Source of the DNA: Flavobacterium cerinum
GTDB lineage: Bacteria > Bacteroidota > Bacteroidia > Flavobacteriales > Flavobacteriaceae
Direction of reading: 5' to 3'
Assembly (NCBI RefSeq): GCF_004028155.1
Contig: NZ_SBII01000002.1
Coordinates: 186,001 to 250,000, forward strand
DNA: 64,000 bases
Shown: positions 8,657 to 16,288 of the stretch, piece after piece
Layout: each line of letters opens with the position of its first letter
Numbering within the stretch: the stretch's first letter is position 1
Translations under genes and position numbers: made by a program
The notes under the pieces: generated by a model
The model's input: the letters and a program-made list of their open reading frames with translations, nothing else
What the model was told of the DNA's origin: nothing
Databases searched by the model: none

Positions 8657-9676
8657 TTAATTAGGCATTATTACAAAATACACACGGGTACTATAGGTTC
8701 CCGGTGATACATTTAATCCCGGGCTATTTGCAGGAATGAAGAATTTTATATTATATGTGATATCCTGAGCAGTATTACTTGATCGCATAGCTACGGGCTG
8801 GGTTGTTGTTGCCAGAGTTATTGGCGAGATAATTTGTAATCCCTGATAGGCCTGATTCGTGCTTAACTGTAATTTTAAATTAGAAAGCGGTATGGTTTGT
8901 GAGGAAGATGACGAAATGAAATCGCCTGAAGCTTCTACTGCTAATTGAGTATTGTAAGTGTTCACTCTTAAAGCATTAGCAATTGTAACCGATTTTTCTG
9001 AGGCATAATCTGCAGGACTGCTGTAATTCAGGTTAAACTGTTGGGCGCCATTTTGTAGAATAACACTTTGTCCGCCATAATTCCCGCCAAAAGAAAGCTG
9101 AAACCTTGCGTCACCCAGAGGTGATGTGTAAATTCCGATTAGCTGCTCTGTACCTCCCGATATTTTATAAAGTTTGAATTCATAGGATGAATTATACATT
9201 CCGTTTGGGGTTACCAGTAAATGATTGCCACCCTGAACAGTTAAGTTATAACGAAAAACCCTGTTTACAGAACCGTTTAAATTAACATTGCTATGGATAA
9301 GAGTAACTTCGTTGTATTTGCTAAGTTGTATTGCCTGGGTTGGGACATTTACCAGAATGCTATTTGCAGAACCGCCATTTTCCTGACTGTTAAATTTCAG
9401 AAAACTGTATTGCGCACCTACAGTATATGAACCGTTAACTTCATTAGTGTAATCCTGTGTTAGTCGTGCAGTAAGCTTCCATTCGTTTACATTCATATTA
9501 GTGCCATAATACTGTATGGGAATTGAGATCTGGTTATTGAGTGTTTTTCCCGATACCATTTCTGGATAGGTATTAAATGTTGGCTGGCCACCATTATATG
9601 CACCCAGCGTATATTGAGCATTCGCTGCATATAGGGTAAACAGGAAAAAACATAAAATGGTTGTTATTTTTTTCAT
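8657..9676 (-). CDS. Two-domain adhesin-like pilus subunit
   Basis: This 339-residue protein has a clear signal peptide (residues 1-21, ending ANAQ). The C-terminal half (about 212-339) follows the same strand pattern as the three small subunits encoded upstream, including an IP-containing strand and the ending SPGTYSTRVYFVIMP. The N-terminal half (about 22-205) is a separate beta-rich domain with no family I recognise. Two-domain subunits with an N-terminal binding domain and a C-terminal pilin domain are typical tip adhesins of chaperone-usher pili such as FimH, so I infer a tip role. Its start overlaps the chaperone stop by four bases (ATGA), showing translational coupling with the chaperone. 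The ligand is unknown. Confidence 0.6.
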   Translation of the reverse strand: MKKITTILCFFLFTLYAANAQYTLGAYNGGQPTFNTYPEMVSGKTLNNQISIPIQYYGTNMNVNEWKLTARLTQDYTNEVNGSYTVGAQYSFLKFNSQENGGSANSILVNVPTQAIQLSKYNEVTLIHSNVNLNGSVNRVFRYNLTVQGGNHLLVTPNGMYNSSYEFKLYKISGGTEQLIGIYTSPLGDARFQLSFGGNYGGQSVILQNGAQQFNLNYSSPADYASEKSVTIANALRVNTYNTQLAVEASGDFISSSSSQTIPLSNLKLQLSTNQAYQGLQIISPITLATTTQPVAMRSSNTAQDITYNIKFFIPANSPGLNVSPGTYSTRVYFVIMPN

Positions 9677-10470
9677 AGACTAAATTCTAGTTCTGCAATT
9701 TTTATAACATCGTTTTCACCATAGGTCATAATGGCCGAAACAGTATAATTACCTTTAGCAAGATCAGCAGGTAATTGTTGTTTTAATACTCTAATATCTT
9801 TGGGAAGTGTGTAGAATTCTGATTCTTTTAGTGTACTTTTTTTACCGGTACTGTTGTTAAATAGTTCCCATTTTACTTTCCCATCGGCCCATAAATTGCC
9901 TTGGTTCTCTATTTTTAATTCAATGACCTTGTTTTTGTTTTCGTCGCTATAGCTTGTGAAATCTGTAAAGTCAAGAAGAACTTTATTTTCTTTTATAAAG
10001 GTGTGGTATATTTTTACACCCATTCTTACGGTTACCTGTATAGCAGCACCGTTTTGGTCTTTAGAAGTTCCCGGGTTAAGCTGGGTAAAGAAGATCATAC
10101 CTGTATGAACTGGTATTGAAGTATTGGCATTTGCCGGAACTTTAAAAAGTACTTCTATTTGTTTGGTTTCTCCCGGTTTAACAACAAAGTAGGAAGAAGG
10201 TAATATTTGTATCCAGTCGCTGCATGATGTCGGAAGTGTATTTGCTTCAACAATTTTATTATTACCTGATGGCTCATATTCCCAATCGCTAAATGAAACA
10301 CCTACTTCAAGCTCTTTCTCTGTAGGGTTTGTTAAGCTAACATACTGGGAACCGTTTGCTCCTGCATTTAATTTGTAATATAAACGTCCTGGTGATACAG
10401 ATATACCTGCCTGAGCCTGTACTTGGTTTACCATGAATAATCCAACCAGAGCCAATAGAAAATTTTTCAT
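9673..10470 (-). CDS. PapD-like periplasmic pilus chaperone
   Basis: This 265-residue protein has a signal peptide (1-20, ending QVQAQ) and two Ig-like domains, the size and plan of fimbrial chaperones. The N-terminal domain starts with ISVSPGRLYY and continues with the family-like segments YVSLTNP, CSDWIQILP and VVKPGETKQIEV. The arginine at about 29 (SPGR) and the lysine at about 153 (GVKIYH) sit where PapD has Arg8 and Lys112, the cleft residues that anchor the subunit C-terminus. The C-terminal domain (160-265) is a second beta-sandwich. It is encoded between the small subunits and the adhesin-like/usher-like genes. The expected role is to bind and cap subunits in the periplasm before delivery to the usher. 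Confidence 0.75.
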   Translation of the reverse strand: MKNFLLALVGLFMVNQVQAQAGISVSPGRLYYKLNAGANGSQYVSLTNPTEKELEVGVSFSDWEYEPSGNNKIVEANTLPTSCSDWIQILPSSYFVVKPGETKQIEVLFKVPANANTSIPVHTGMIFFTQLNPGTSKDQNGAAIQVTVRMGVKIYHTFIKENKVLLDFTDFTSYSDENKNKVIELKIENQGNLWADGKVKWELFNNSTGKKSTLKESEFYTLPKDIRVLKQQLPADLAKGNYTVSAIMTYGENDVIKIAELEFSL

Positions 10471-10503
10471 TTTTGTATTGTTTAATATCAGTAAAGATAC
10501 CGT

Positions 10504-11064
10504 TTATTGAGGAATTAAAGTATACATAACCGTAGTGCTATATGTACCTGCTTCACGATTAAGGTAACTCGGTGACTTCGTTTCGGGGATTACATAATTA
10601 ACATGAAAGCCGCGACCCCATTCGCCTGACGGAGATGTTATTATTGTGGTTGGCAATGCAGAAAGCATAATTTGTGGCACTACCTGAAGACCTGCCGGTG
10701 GGGCAGTGTTTGAGTTGGTAAGATTTCCTGTAGCTGTTTTTACGGCAATTGTATTTACAGGCAAAGTAGTATTGTTCCCATTATAGGAAAAATATTGTGT
10801 GCTTGCTTTTACAGTTACCTGATAAGCAGTACTTGAACTCACCCTTATATGGTTAGATTGCTGACCTGAAGAATTTCCCAAAATAAAATGAGAAGGCTGG
10901 GTCATATTTATATTAACCGTAGGCTGAGAAACCTGTATGCTTTGTACCTGAGCTATAGTAACGTTTACCTGTGTTTGTGCAGAGCCTATGTTTTGTGCCA
11001 TAGCGGCTATAGGGCAAAGTAGTAACAACAGAAATAAATTACGTATGAATTTTGGGGGTGTCAA
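10504..11064 (-). CDS. Pilin-like subunit (third of three)
   Basis: This 186-residue protein has a signal peptide ending AAMAQ. The mature N-terminus carries an alternating hydrophobic stretch (TQVNVTIAQVQSIQV) that could act as a donor strand. The body has the shared pattern HIRVSSSTAYQVTVKAS, and the C-terminus is YLNREAGTYSTTVMYTLIP, nearly the same motif as in its two neighbours. There is no cysteine pair, so folding would not depend on a disulfide. The gene follows a hairpin after the preceding subunit gene and precedes the chaperone by 33 bases. It is probably a minor or linker subunit. The family has no name I can give with confidence. Confidence 0.6.
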   Translation of the reverse strand: MTPPKFIRNLFLLLLLCPIAAMAQNIGSAQTQVNVTIAQVQSIQVSQPTVNINMTQPSHFILGNSSGQQSNHIRVSSSTAYQVTVKASTQYFSYNGNNTTLPVNTIAVKTATGNLTNSNTAPPAGLQVVPQIMLSALPTTIITSPSGEWGRGFHVNYVIPETKSPSYLNREAGTYSTTVMYTLIPQ

Positions 11065-11141
11065 ATGTAATTATGTTTCTAATTGTGAAGTGAAAACCTT
11101 CTAGAAGACAATGTAAGTCTGAATATCGAATATATAAAACA

Positions 11142-11168
11142 GCACTAACCTATAAATAAGATTAGTGC
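11142..11168 (-). terminator. Hairpin after the second pilin-like gene (partial terminator?)
   Basis: Read on the minus strand, GCACTAATC and GGTTAGTGC form a nine-pair stem (one G-U) around a nine-base loop, followed by TGTTTTATAT. It lies 25 bases past the stop of the 11193-11738 subunit gene and before the remaining pilus genes. That position would let it attenuate transcription so that the upstream subunit is made in excess. Confidence 0.5.
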
Positions 11169-11192
11169 CCTTTTATTATTAGTTATCGTGAT

Positions 11193-11738
11193 TTAGTTTG
11201 CTACGATAGTATAAGTAAGCAATGTGCTGTAAACAGCAGCTGGTTTGTTTAAGTATACCGGAGCACTAACTGCAGGAATTGTGTATTGTACGTTAAATCC
11301 ACGAACATCACCTTTAGCTGAAGCAATAAGCTGAACTGGTGCAGTTGCACTAAGTGCTGGAGCATTTGCAGGGAAAGTTGCAACAGATCCTGGATCAACA
11401 CTACCGGCAGCACCAGAGAAGGTACCAGGTGTAGTTGAAACAACAACTGTATTTACAGGGATAATGTCGTTAGCAGGAGATGTTAACTGGCTAGATGCCT
11501 GAACTGATACTTTGTAACCGCCTGTAGCGCTAACTTTAAGGTGGTTAGGTAAAGAACCTGTTGTGTTACCTTGTGTAAAGTTTGCAGCAGTGTTCATTAA
11601 GATAGTAACTGTTGGGTTAGTTACCTCGATAGAATAGATGCTTGCAAGGTTTACATTAAGATTTGTAGTTTGTGCGAAAATAGAATTTGCAGATAATGCA
11701 ATGATAGCAAATGATGCTGCTTTAACGAAATTTTTCAT
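11193..11738 (-). CDS. Pilin-like subunit (second of three; candidate major subunit)
   Basis: This 181-residue protein has a signal peptide ending SIFAQ. It shares with its neighbours the N-terminal alternating stretch (NLNVNLASIYSIEV), the central HLKVSATGGYKVSVQAS segment, and the C-terminal YLNKPAAVYSTLLTYTI. It is rich in Ala, Ser, Thr and Val with few charges, as structural pilins often are. It has its own perfect -7 box upstream (11823-11830) and a hairpin directly downstream, so it is the best candidate for the abundant shaft subunit. This is inferred from gene arrangement; no expression is known. Confidence 0.6.
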   Translation of the reverse strand: MKNFVKAASFAIIALSANSIFAQTTNLNVNLASIYSIEVTNPTVTILMNTAANFTQGNTTGSLPNHLKVSATGGYKVSVQASSQLTSPANDIIPVNTVVVSTTPGTFSGAAGSVDPGSVATFPANAPALSATAPVQLIASAKGDVRGFNVQYTIPAVSAPVYLNKPAAVYSTLLTYTIVAN

Positions 11739-11822
11739 TAGATTTTGGGGAATTTAAGTTCTAAATATTTAGGGGGGCTAAACATTTTAGATTACTTTAT
11801 TATTAATAGTAATTTAACGGTG

Positions 11823-11830
11823 CAAAAGTA
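11823..11830 (-). promoter_or_regulatory. -7 promoter box (TACTTTTG) upstream of the second pilin-like gene
   Basis: On the minus strand TACTTTTG is an exact TAnnTTTG match, about 85 bases before the start codon at 11738. The same octamer is found before the first pilin-like gene. A TTTTTGAC lies upstream but at about 26 bases, longer than the usual 17-23 spacing. Confidence 0.5.
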
Positions 11831-11932
11831 TGCCCATCGCTAATAATGATCACAGTCAAAAACGGAATTTTTGATGTCATTTTGCGACAGGTGCACTGCT
11901 AATTATAATAGTAGTATCTATTATATAGCTTG

Positions 11933-12460
11933 TTATGGCATTAGTATGGTGTAGGTAACTAATGTAGAATAGGTTCCGGGAGGCTGGTTTAAGTATGCCT
12001 GCCCGCCTGATACCTTATAATTTATATTAAAAGAACGCTGTGCATCTGCTTGTGAAGATTGTACTAAAGTAGTTTCTCCAAGAGCTAAGGCTACAGGGTT
12101 TAAATTAATTATTCCTGTTGATGCTCCTCCTACACTTCCCTGAGTTGGTGTAACAGTAACTGTTCCAATGTCTATTGTAGAGGTCTCACCAGTTAAGTGT
12201 GTAGCTGCCGAAACTTTTATTTCATAGTTAGAGCTGCTCATTATCTTAATATGGTCTTGCTGTAAGGCCGACTTTCCATTTACATATTCTGAAGCGTTAG
12301 TTAATGCTATTGCAACATTATTTTGGGCTTCATTAATTGTTATGCTTTGAATACTTTTTAGTTCTACGCTCAAATTTGCGCTTGCAGTTCCCTGAGTATA
12401 ACCAGTGGTTATGCAAGTGTAAAAAATAAAACTGTATAATGCTGCATGTATCTTTTTCAT
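11933..12460 (-). CDS. Pilin-like subunit (first of three)
   Basis: This 175-residue protein starts at the ATG at 12460 (MKKIHAALYS), with a signal peptide ending TGYTQ. An upstream in-frame ATG at 12499 is rejected because it lies inside the -7 promoter box and would place a charged segment before the signal peptide. The mature protein begins with an alternating hydrophobic stretch (NLSVELKSIQSITI), has the shared HIKIMSSSNYEIKVSAA core and ends YLNQPPGTYSTLVTYTILMP. It is the first gene of the pilus-like set. A 194-base gap with a second promoter box separates it from the next subunit gene, so the two could be expressed separately. Confidence 0.6.
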   Translation of the reverse strand: MKKIHAALYSFIFYTCITTGYTQGTASANLSVELKSIQSITINEAQNNVAIALTNASEYVNGKSALQQDHIKIMSSSNYEIKVSAATHLTGETSTIDIGTVTVTPTQGSVGGASTGIINLNPVALALGETTLVQSSQADAQRSFNINYKVSGGQAYLNQPPGTYSTLVTYTILMP

Positions 12461-12496
12461 AACTCGGCTTTTAAGTGAAACATCTTTAGGCCACGA

Positions 12497-12504
12497 CAAA
12501 AGTA
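12497..12504 (-). promoter_or_regulatory. -7 promoter box (TACTTTTG) upstream of the first pilin-like gene
   Basis: This is an exact TAnnTTTG match on the minus strand, about 36 bases before the start codon at 12460. It is identical to the octamer preceding the second pilin-like gene. No clear -33 TTG is seen. Confidence 0.5.
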
Positions 12505-12574
12505 AAAATCCAATGAAAAAACTATCTTAAATAGGTCCTTAAAACGATAAAAGGAGGGTATTTCTCGTTCAATG

Positions 12575-12610
12575 GTGTTTAAACACAGATTTTTATCTGT
12601 GTTTAAACAC
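12575..12610. promoter_or_regulatory. Twin palindrome, candidate operator
   Basis: The element is a perfect 16-bp inverted repeat around TTTT. Each arm also contains the perfect 12-bp palindrome GTGTTTAAACAC (12575-12586 and 12599-12610), with centres 24 bp apart. It overlaps the stop codon of the AraC-type gene and lies about 75-110 bases upstream of the first pilin -7 box. Neither strand has a T run after it, so a pair of protein-binding sites is more likely than a terminator. Confidence 0.5.
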
Positions 12611-13481
12611 TATATACCCTTTTTTCCTCAAATTGTGTCCTGTATTCTTTAGGTGACATCCCGGCTGCTTTGATAAAAAACCGGATAAAATTGCTGGGTT
12701 CCAGGAACATGAGTTCAAAAGCAATTTCTTTTATACTCATAGAACTGTATCGCAGCAAGCGTTTACTTTCGATTACAATTTGTTCTGTAATTATTTTTTT
12801 AGGCGACATGCCGTATATGTTATTGCATATTTCGTTTAAGCGTTTAACTGATATATTGAGCTTGTCGGCATATTCTTTTACCAGCTTCATATGTTTTAGG
12901 TTCTCTTTTACCAATTGCCTAAAATGACCCGCAATATCAACATCTGTTTTTTTAAACATTTCCATTGGACTGTAAGAACTGTCTAATAATTCTTTTTGAG
13001 AGAATAATAAAAGCCGCTCTACAGTATTGTGGGCAAATAAGTACATTAACTGATCAAAGGGCTGTCGGCATATGTGCAATAATGACTGATGATGCTGTTC
13101 AATGATCCTTTTTAAAGAATTATGTAACTTATATTTTAATGCCTGCTGTGAATTAAAAAATACACAGGATTCTAAAAATCGTCTGTCTATATCATTGCGA
13201 CAGTAAAAAGCTTCTTCAAAACAAACAAGCAGCACTTCAAAAGAAGAAGGTGTTGCTATGCTGAATACCTGATTTATACTAATGAATCCACATTCGAATT
13301 TATTTATATCTACTAAATTGTTGTCTAGCTTAAGTGTAAGCTCTCCTGATTTTACCCAAAACATTTGATAAAATGAGCTTCTGAATGATTTATTTAAGAA
13401 CGGACTTTCCTGGGATCTAATTAGGTGTGCGCTAAATCCGGTAGGGTATTGTTTTTTGTCAAGACTAAGAGTTTCGATCAT
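12603..13481 (-). CDS. AraC-family transcriptional regulator
   Basis: This 292-residue protein has an N-terminal beta-rich, cupin-like sensing region (about 20-100) and a C-terminal pair of helix-turn-helix motifs (about 190-285). It ends with the AraC signature around SIKEIAFELMFLEPSNFIRFFIKAAGMSPKEYR. It lies directly upstream of the pilus-like genes on the same strand, with a twin palindrome over its stop codon, so local control of that operon is a reasonable inference. No ligand can be predicted. Confidence 0.85.
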   Translation of the reverse strand: MIETLSLDKKQYPTGFSAHLIRSQESPFLNKSFRSSFYQMFWVKSGELTLKLDNNLVDINKFECGFISINQVFSIATPSSFEVLLVCFEEAFYCRNDIDRRFLESCVFFNSQQALKYKLHNSLKRIIEQHHQSLLHICRQPFDQLMYLFAHNTVERLLLFSQKELLDSSYSPMEMFKKTDVDIAGHFRQLVKENLKHMKLVKEYADKLNISVKRLNEICNNIYGMSPKKIITEQIVIESKRLLRYSSMSIKEIAFELMFLEPSNFIRFFIKAAGMSPKEYRTQFEEKRVYSV

Positions 13482-13772
13482 GATATTTTCTACAAAAATG
13501 AATCAGTTCTTAAAGATAAGGAAAACCAAATAAATAATGTGTAAAAAAATCAGTAAAATACTAGTAAATTAAGGCTTTTAAGCAGGTTTTTACTTTTAGT
13601 TATTTTATCGATCTTCTGTTGTAGGAATAAAGGTTTTAATGAATTGTAATAAAAACATTATTCTATTGTTTATACAGGCAGATAAGTATGTTTACAAATA
13701 ATTCATCGTTAAAATATTAGTATATATATTTGCAATCTATACATTCTATGTAGTTTAAATTTTAAGTAACTG
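13482..13772. other. Divergent intergenic region before the polysaccharide locus
   Basis: This 291-base AT-rich gap lies between the AraC gene and the first gene of the polysaccharide locus. It holds the -7 box at 13725-13732. I see no gene, no long inverted repeat that would suggest an invertible promoter, and no UpxY-type antiterminator gene. Confidence 0.6.
13725..13732 (+). promoter_or_regulatory. -7 promoter box (TATATTTG) of the polysaccharide locus
   Basis: This exact TAnnTTTG match lies 40 bases before the first gene of the locus, giving an expected leader of about 34 bases. It is followed by CAATCTAT, the same eight bases that follow the box at 45387. No clear -33 element is seen. 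Confidence 0.5.
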
Positions 13773-14777
13773 ATGCAGAATAAATTAAAGGCTAAAATCT
13801 TAATTACTGGAGGAGCAGGGTTTATAGGTTCAAATCTGTGTGATAACTTTATTGAAAAAGGTTATCAGGTGGTTTGTCTTGATAATTTTGCGACAGGTTT
13901 TAAGAAAAACATTCAGCATCATTTTTCTAACCCTGATTTTACACTAATTGAGGGTGATATCAGAAATCTTTCTGATTGTCAAAAAGCAGTTAAAGGTGCT
14001 GATTATGTTTTTCATGAGGCAGCATTGGGTTCAGTGCCCCGTTCAATTAATGATCCTATAACAAGTAACGAAGTGAATGTAGGCGGGTTTTTAAATATGC
14101 TTGTTGCCAGCCGTGATGCCGGAGTAAAAAGATTTATTTATGCAGCGAGCTCTTCAACTTATGGAGATTCTGAAGCCTTACCTAAGGTTGAAGATAATAT
14201 TGGTAAACCATTATCACCCTATGCTGTTACTAAATATGTAAACGAACTTTATGCTGATGTTTTTAGTAAGACGTATGGTATAGAGACTATTGGACTCCGC
14301 TATTTTAATGTTTTTGGAAGGCGTCAACATCCGGGAGGTGCTTATGCAGCTGTTATTCCCAAATTTGTTATGCAGTTCATGAAACATGAGAGCCCGGTAA
14401 TAAACGGAGACGGCAATTATTCCAGGGACTTTACCTATATAGATAATGTGATCCAGATGAATGAACTTGCTATGGAAACAAAAAATCCGGAAGCAGTTAA
14501 TACAGTTTACAATACAGCTTTTGGTGATAGAACCACACTTAAAGATCTTGTTGGTTATCTTAAAGAATTTTTATCTGAATATGATAATGAGATAGCGAAT
14601 GTAGAAGTAATATATGGACCTAACAGGGCAGGAGATATTCCTCATTCATTAGCTAGTATAGATAAAGCAAAAGGCAAATTAGGATATGATCCAAAGTTTT
14701 CAATACAGGAGGGTTTAAAAGAAGCTGTTGTATGGTATTGGAATAATTTAAAACAGACAGATAGAACGGTATTATAA
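13773..14777 (+). CDS. wbpP: UDP-N-acetylhexosamine 4-epimerase (WbpP/TviC type)
   Basis: This 334-residue extended short-chain dehydrogenase has the NAD-binding GGAGFIGSN near residue 12, the catalytic SSSTYGD segment, and YAVTK as the Tyr-x3-Lys pair. The stretches KPLSPYAVTKYVNELYADVF and YFNVFGRRQHPGGAYAA match the WbpP/TviC group, which interconverts UDP-GlcNAc and UDP-GalNAc (or their uronic acids). It is followed after 3 bases by a WbpO/TviB-type dehydrogenase, the usual partner for making UDP-GalNAcA-type precursors. It is the first gene of the locus. The substrate is inferred from family similarity. Confidence 0.85.
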   Translation: MQNKLKAKILITGGAGFIGSNLCDNFIEKGYQVVCLDNFATGFKKNIQHHFSNPDFTLIEGDIRNLSDCQKAVKGADYVFHEAALGSVPRSINDPITSNEVNVGGFLNMLVASRDAGVKRFIYAASSSTYGDSEALPKVEDNIGKPLSPYAVTKYVNELYADVFSKTYGIETIGLRYFNVFGRRQHPGGAYAAVIPKFVMQFMKHESPVINGDGNYSRDFTYIDNVIQMNELAMETKNPEAVNTVYNTAFGDRTTLKDLVGYLKEFLSEYDNEIANVEVIYGPNRAGDIPHSLASIDKAKGKLGYDPKFSIQEGLKEAVVWYWNNLKQTDRTVL

Positions 14778-14780
14778 AGT

Positions 14781-16052
14781 ATGAAGATAACTATTATAGG
14801 TTTAGGCTATGTTGGCTTGCCATTAGCTGTTGTTATGGCTAAGAAATATGCTGTTGTTGGTTTTGATGTCAACGAATCCAGAATAAAGGAGCTTAATAAA
14901 TATAATGATGTAACGTTGGAAGTAGACCATATTGCATTACAAGATGTTTTAAGTACAGAAAAGTCTTTAGAGAAAGGATTGTACTGTAGTTCTAATCCTG
15001 AAGATATAAAAGATTCTACCTATTATATAGTCACTGTGCCAACGCCTGTTGATAAAAATAATAAACCTGATTTAACGGCGCTTTACAAAGCTAGTGAAAC
15101 GGTAGGTAAGGTGCTTAAAAAAGGAGATATTGTTATTTATGAATCTACGGTATATCCTGGAGCTACAGAGGAAGAATGTGTGCCGGTACTTGAACGGGTA
15201 AGCGGATTGAAATTTAATGAAGACTTTTTTGCAGGCTATTCGCCGGAAAGAATAAACCCGGGAGATAAAGAGCATACTGTTGATAAAATTCTGAAAGTAA
15301 CTTCTGGTTCTACACCTGAAATAGGTTTAAAAGTTAATGAGTTATATAAGTCGGTAATTACAGCGGGTACACATTTAGCGCCATCGATAAAAGTTGCCGA
15401 AGCGGCAAAAGTGATCGAGAATTCGCAACGTGACATCAACATTGCGTTTGTTAATGAACTGTCTAAAATATTTAATTGTTTAGGAATAGATACTTATGCT
15501 GTTTTAGAAGCAGCAAGTACAAAGTGGAATTTTCTTCCGTTTAAACCGGGGCTTGTTGGCGGACATTGCATAGGTGTAGATCCTTATTATTTGGCACAGA
15601 AAGCACAGCAGGCAGGCTATCATCCGGAGATAATACTGGCAGGAAGAAGGCTTAATGATAGTATGGGCGAGTATGTGGCAAGCCAGGTTGTTAAACTGAT
15701 GATAAAAAAAGACATTGAGGTTAAGGGGGCAGTACTTTTAATGCTTGGAATTACCTTTAAAGAAAATTGTCCTGATGTGCGTAATACTAAAATTGTAGAT
15801 GTAATAAAATCTTTAAATGAGTATGGCGTTGAGGTTGTAGTATATGACCCTTGGGCAAAACCATCAGAGGTTTTACATGAATATGGTCTGCAAACCGTGA
15901 ATATACTGCCTGTAAGAAAATTCGATTCAATTATTTTGGGTGTTGCTCATAAAGAATTTATGGATATTGATTATAATGCACTGAGACAGGATAATAGTGT
16001 TCTGTATGATGTTAAAGGCGTTTTGGGTAAAATTGCAGATGGTAAATTATAA
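14781..16052 (+). CDS. wbpO: UDP-N-acetylhexosamine 6-dehydrogenase (WbpO/TviB type)
   Basis: This 423-residue nucleotide-sugar dehydrogenase starts with the Rossmann motif GLGYVGLPLA. It carries VPTPVD, YSPERINPGD and the catalytic cysteine motif GGHCIGVDPYYL. The two-step NAD-dependent oxidation at C6 converts UDP-GlcNAc or UDP-GalNAc into the matching uronic acid. The YSPERINPG signature places it with WbpO/TviB/WbpA rather than with UDP-glucose dehydrogenase, and a separate Ugd is encoded next. It likely works with the epimerase before it. Confidence 0.88.
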   Translation: MKITIIGLGYVGLPLAVVMAKKYAVVGFDVNESRIKELNKYNDVTLEVDHIALQDVLSTEKSLEKGLYCSSNPEDIKDSTYYIVTVPTPVDKNNKPDLTALYKASETVGKVLKKGDIVIYESTVYPGATEEECVPVLERVSGLKFNEDFFAGYSPERINPGDKEHTVDKILKVTSGSTPEIGLKVNELYKSVITAGTHLAPSIKVAEAAKVIENSQRDINIAFVNELSKIFNCLGIDTYAVLEAASTKWNFLPFKPGLVGGHCIGVDPYYLAQKAQQAGYHPEIILAGRRLNDSMGEYVASQVVKLMIKKDIEVKGAVLLMLGITFKENCPDVRNTKIVDVIKSLNEYGVEVVVYDPWAKPSEVLHEYGLQTVNILPVRKFDSIILGVAHKEFMDIDYNALRQDNSVLYDVKGVLGKIADGKL

Positions 16053-16124
16053 AAATAGCCATTTTTTTGTTAAAATAAGTGCTATAAAACGGTCGTTGAT
16101 TTAGATATACAGTCAAAAAGGTTG

Positions 16125-16132
16125 TAAGTTTG
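16125..16132 (+). promoter_or_regulatory. Putative -7 promoter box (TAAGTTTG) before ugd
   Basis: An exact TAnnTTTG match lies in the 236-base gap between the WbpO-type gene and ugd, about 157 bases upstream of the ugd ATG. It suggests that ugd can begin a second transcript inside the locus. The rest of the gap is AT-rich with no gene seen. Confidence 0.4.
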
Positions 16133-16288
16133 CCGACTAAAAAATAAACATAAATATAATTGTTGCACAGACACATTATTTGAGTTTAAAAAAAGATAAA
16201 AATATACCCTGATAGGGAAGTAGATAGCCATTAATACAAATCAAATGGACTATTGAACAGTGAATTGAATAAATTAAATTTTAATTTA

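Noticed and set aside
5819-12460. Reading the cluster as a type V (Fim/Mfa) pilus or a type IX secretion locus
   Set aside because: The subunits have plain signal peptides ending in AQ or TQ with no lipobox cysteine, which type V pilins need, and no FimB/Mfa anchor or PorK-N type gene is present. The PapD-like chaperone points to chaperone-usher instead.
10504-12460. Assignment of the small subunits to DUF4402
   Set aside because: DUF4402 proteins, as I recall them, have an early LxFG-type segment that is absent here. Only the beta-rich, Gly/Thr-rich character is shared, so I left the family unnamed.
12461-12499. Upstream start (ATG at 12499) for the first pilin-like gene
   Set aside because: It lies inside the -7 box and would put a charged segment before the signal peptide. 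The ATG at 12460 gives a normal signal peptide.
12575-12610. Intrinsic terminator of the AraC gene
   Set aside because: The stem is perfect, but no T run follows on the minus strand and each arm is itself palindromic. A binding site explains this better, though termination is not excluded.
13482-13772. Invertible promoter or UpxY-type antiterminator at the head of the polysaccharide locus
   Set aside because: I found no pair of long inverted repeats around the promoter, no site-specific recombinase gene and no NusG-like gene in the window.
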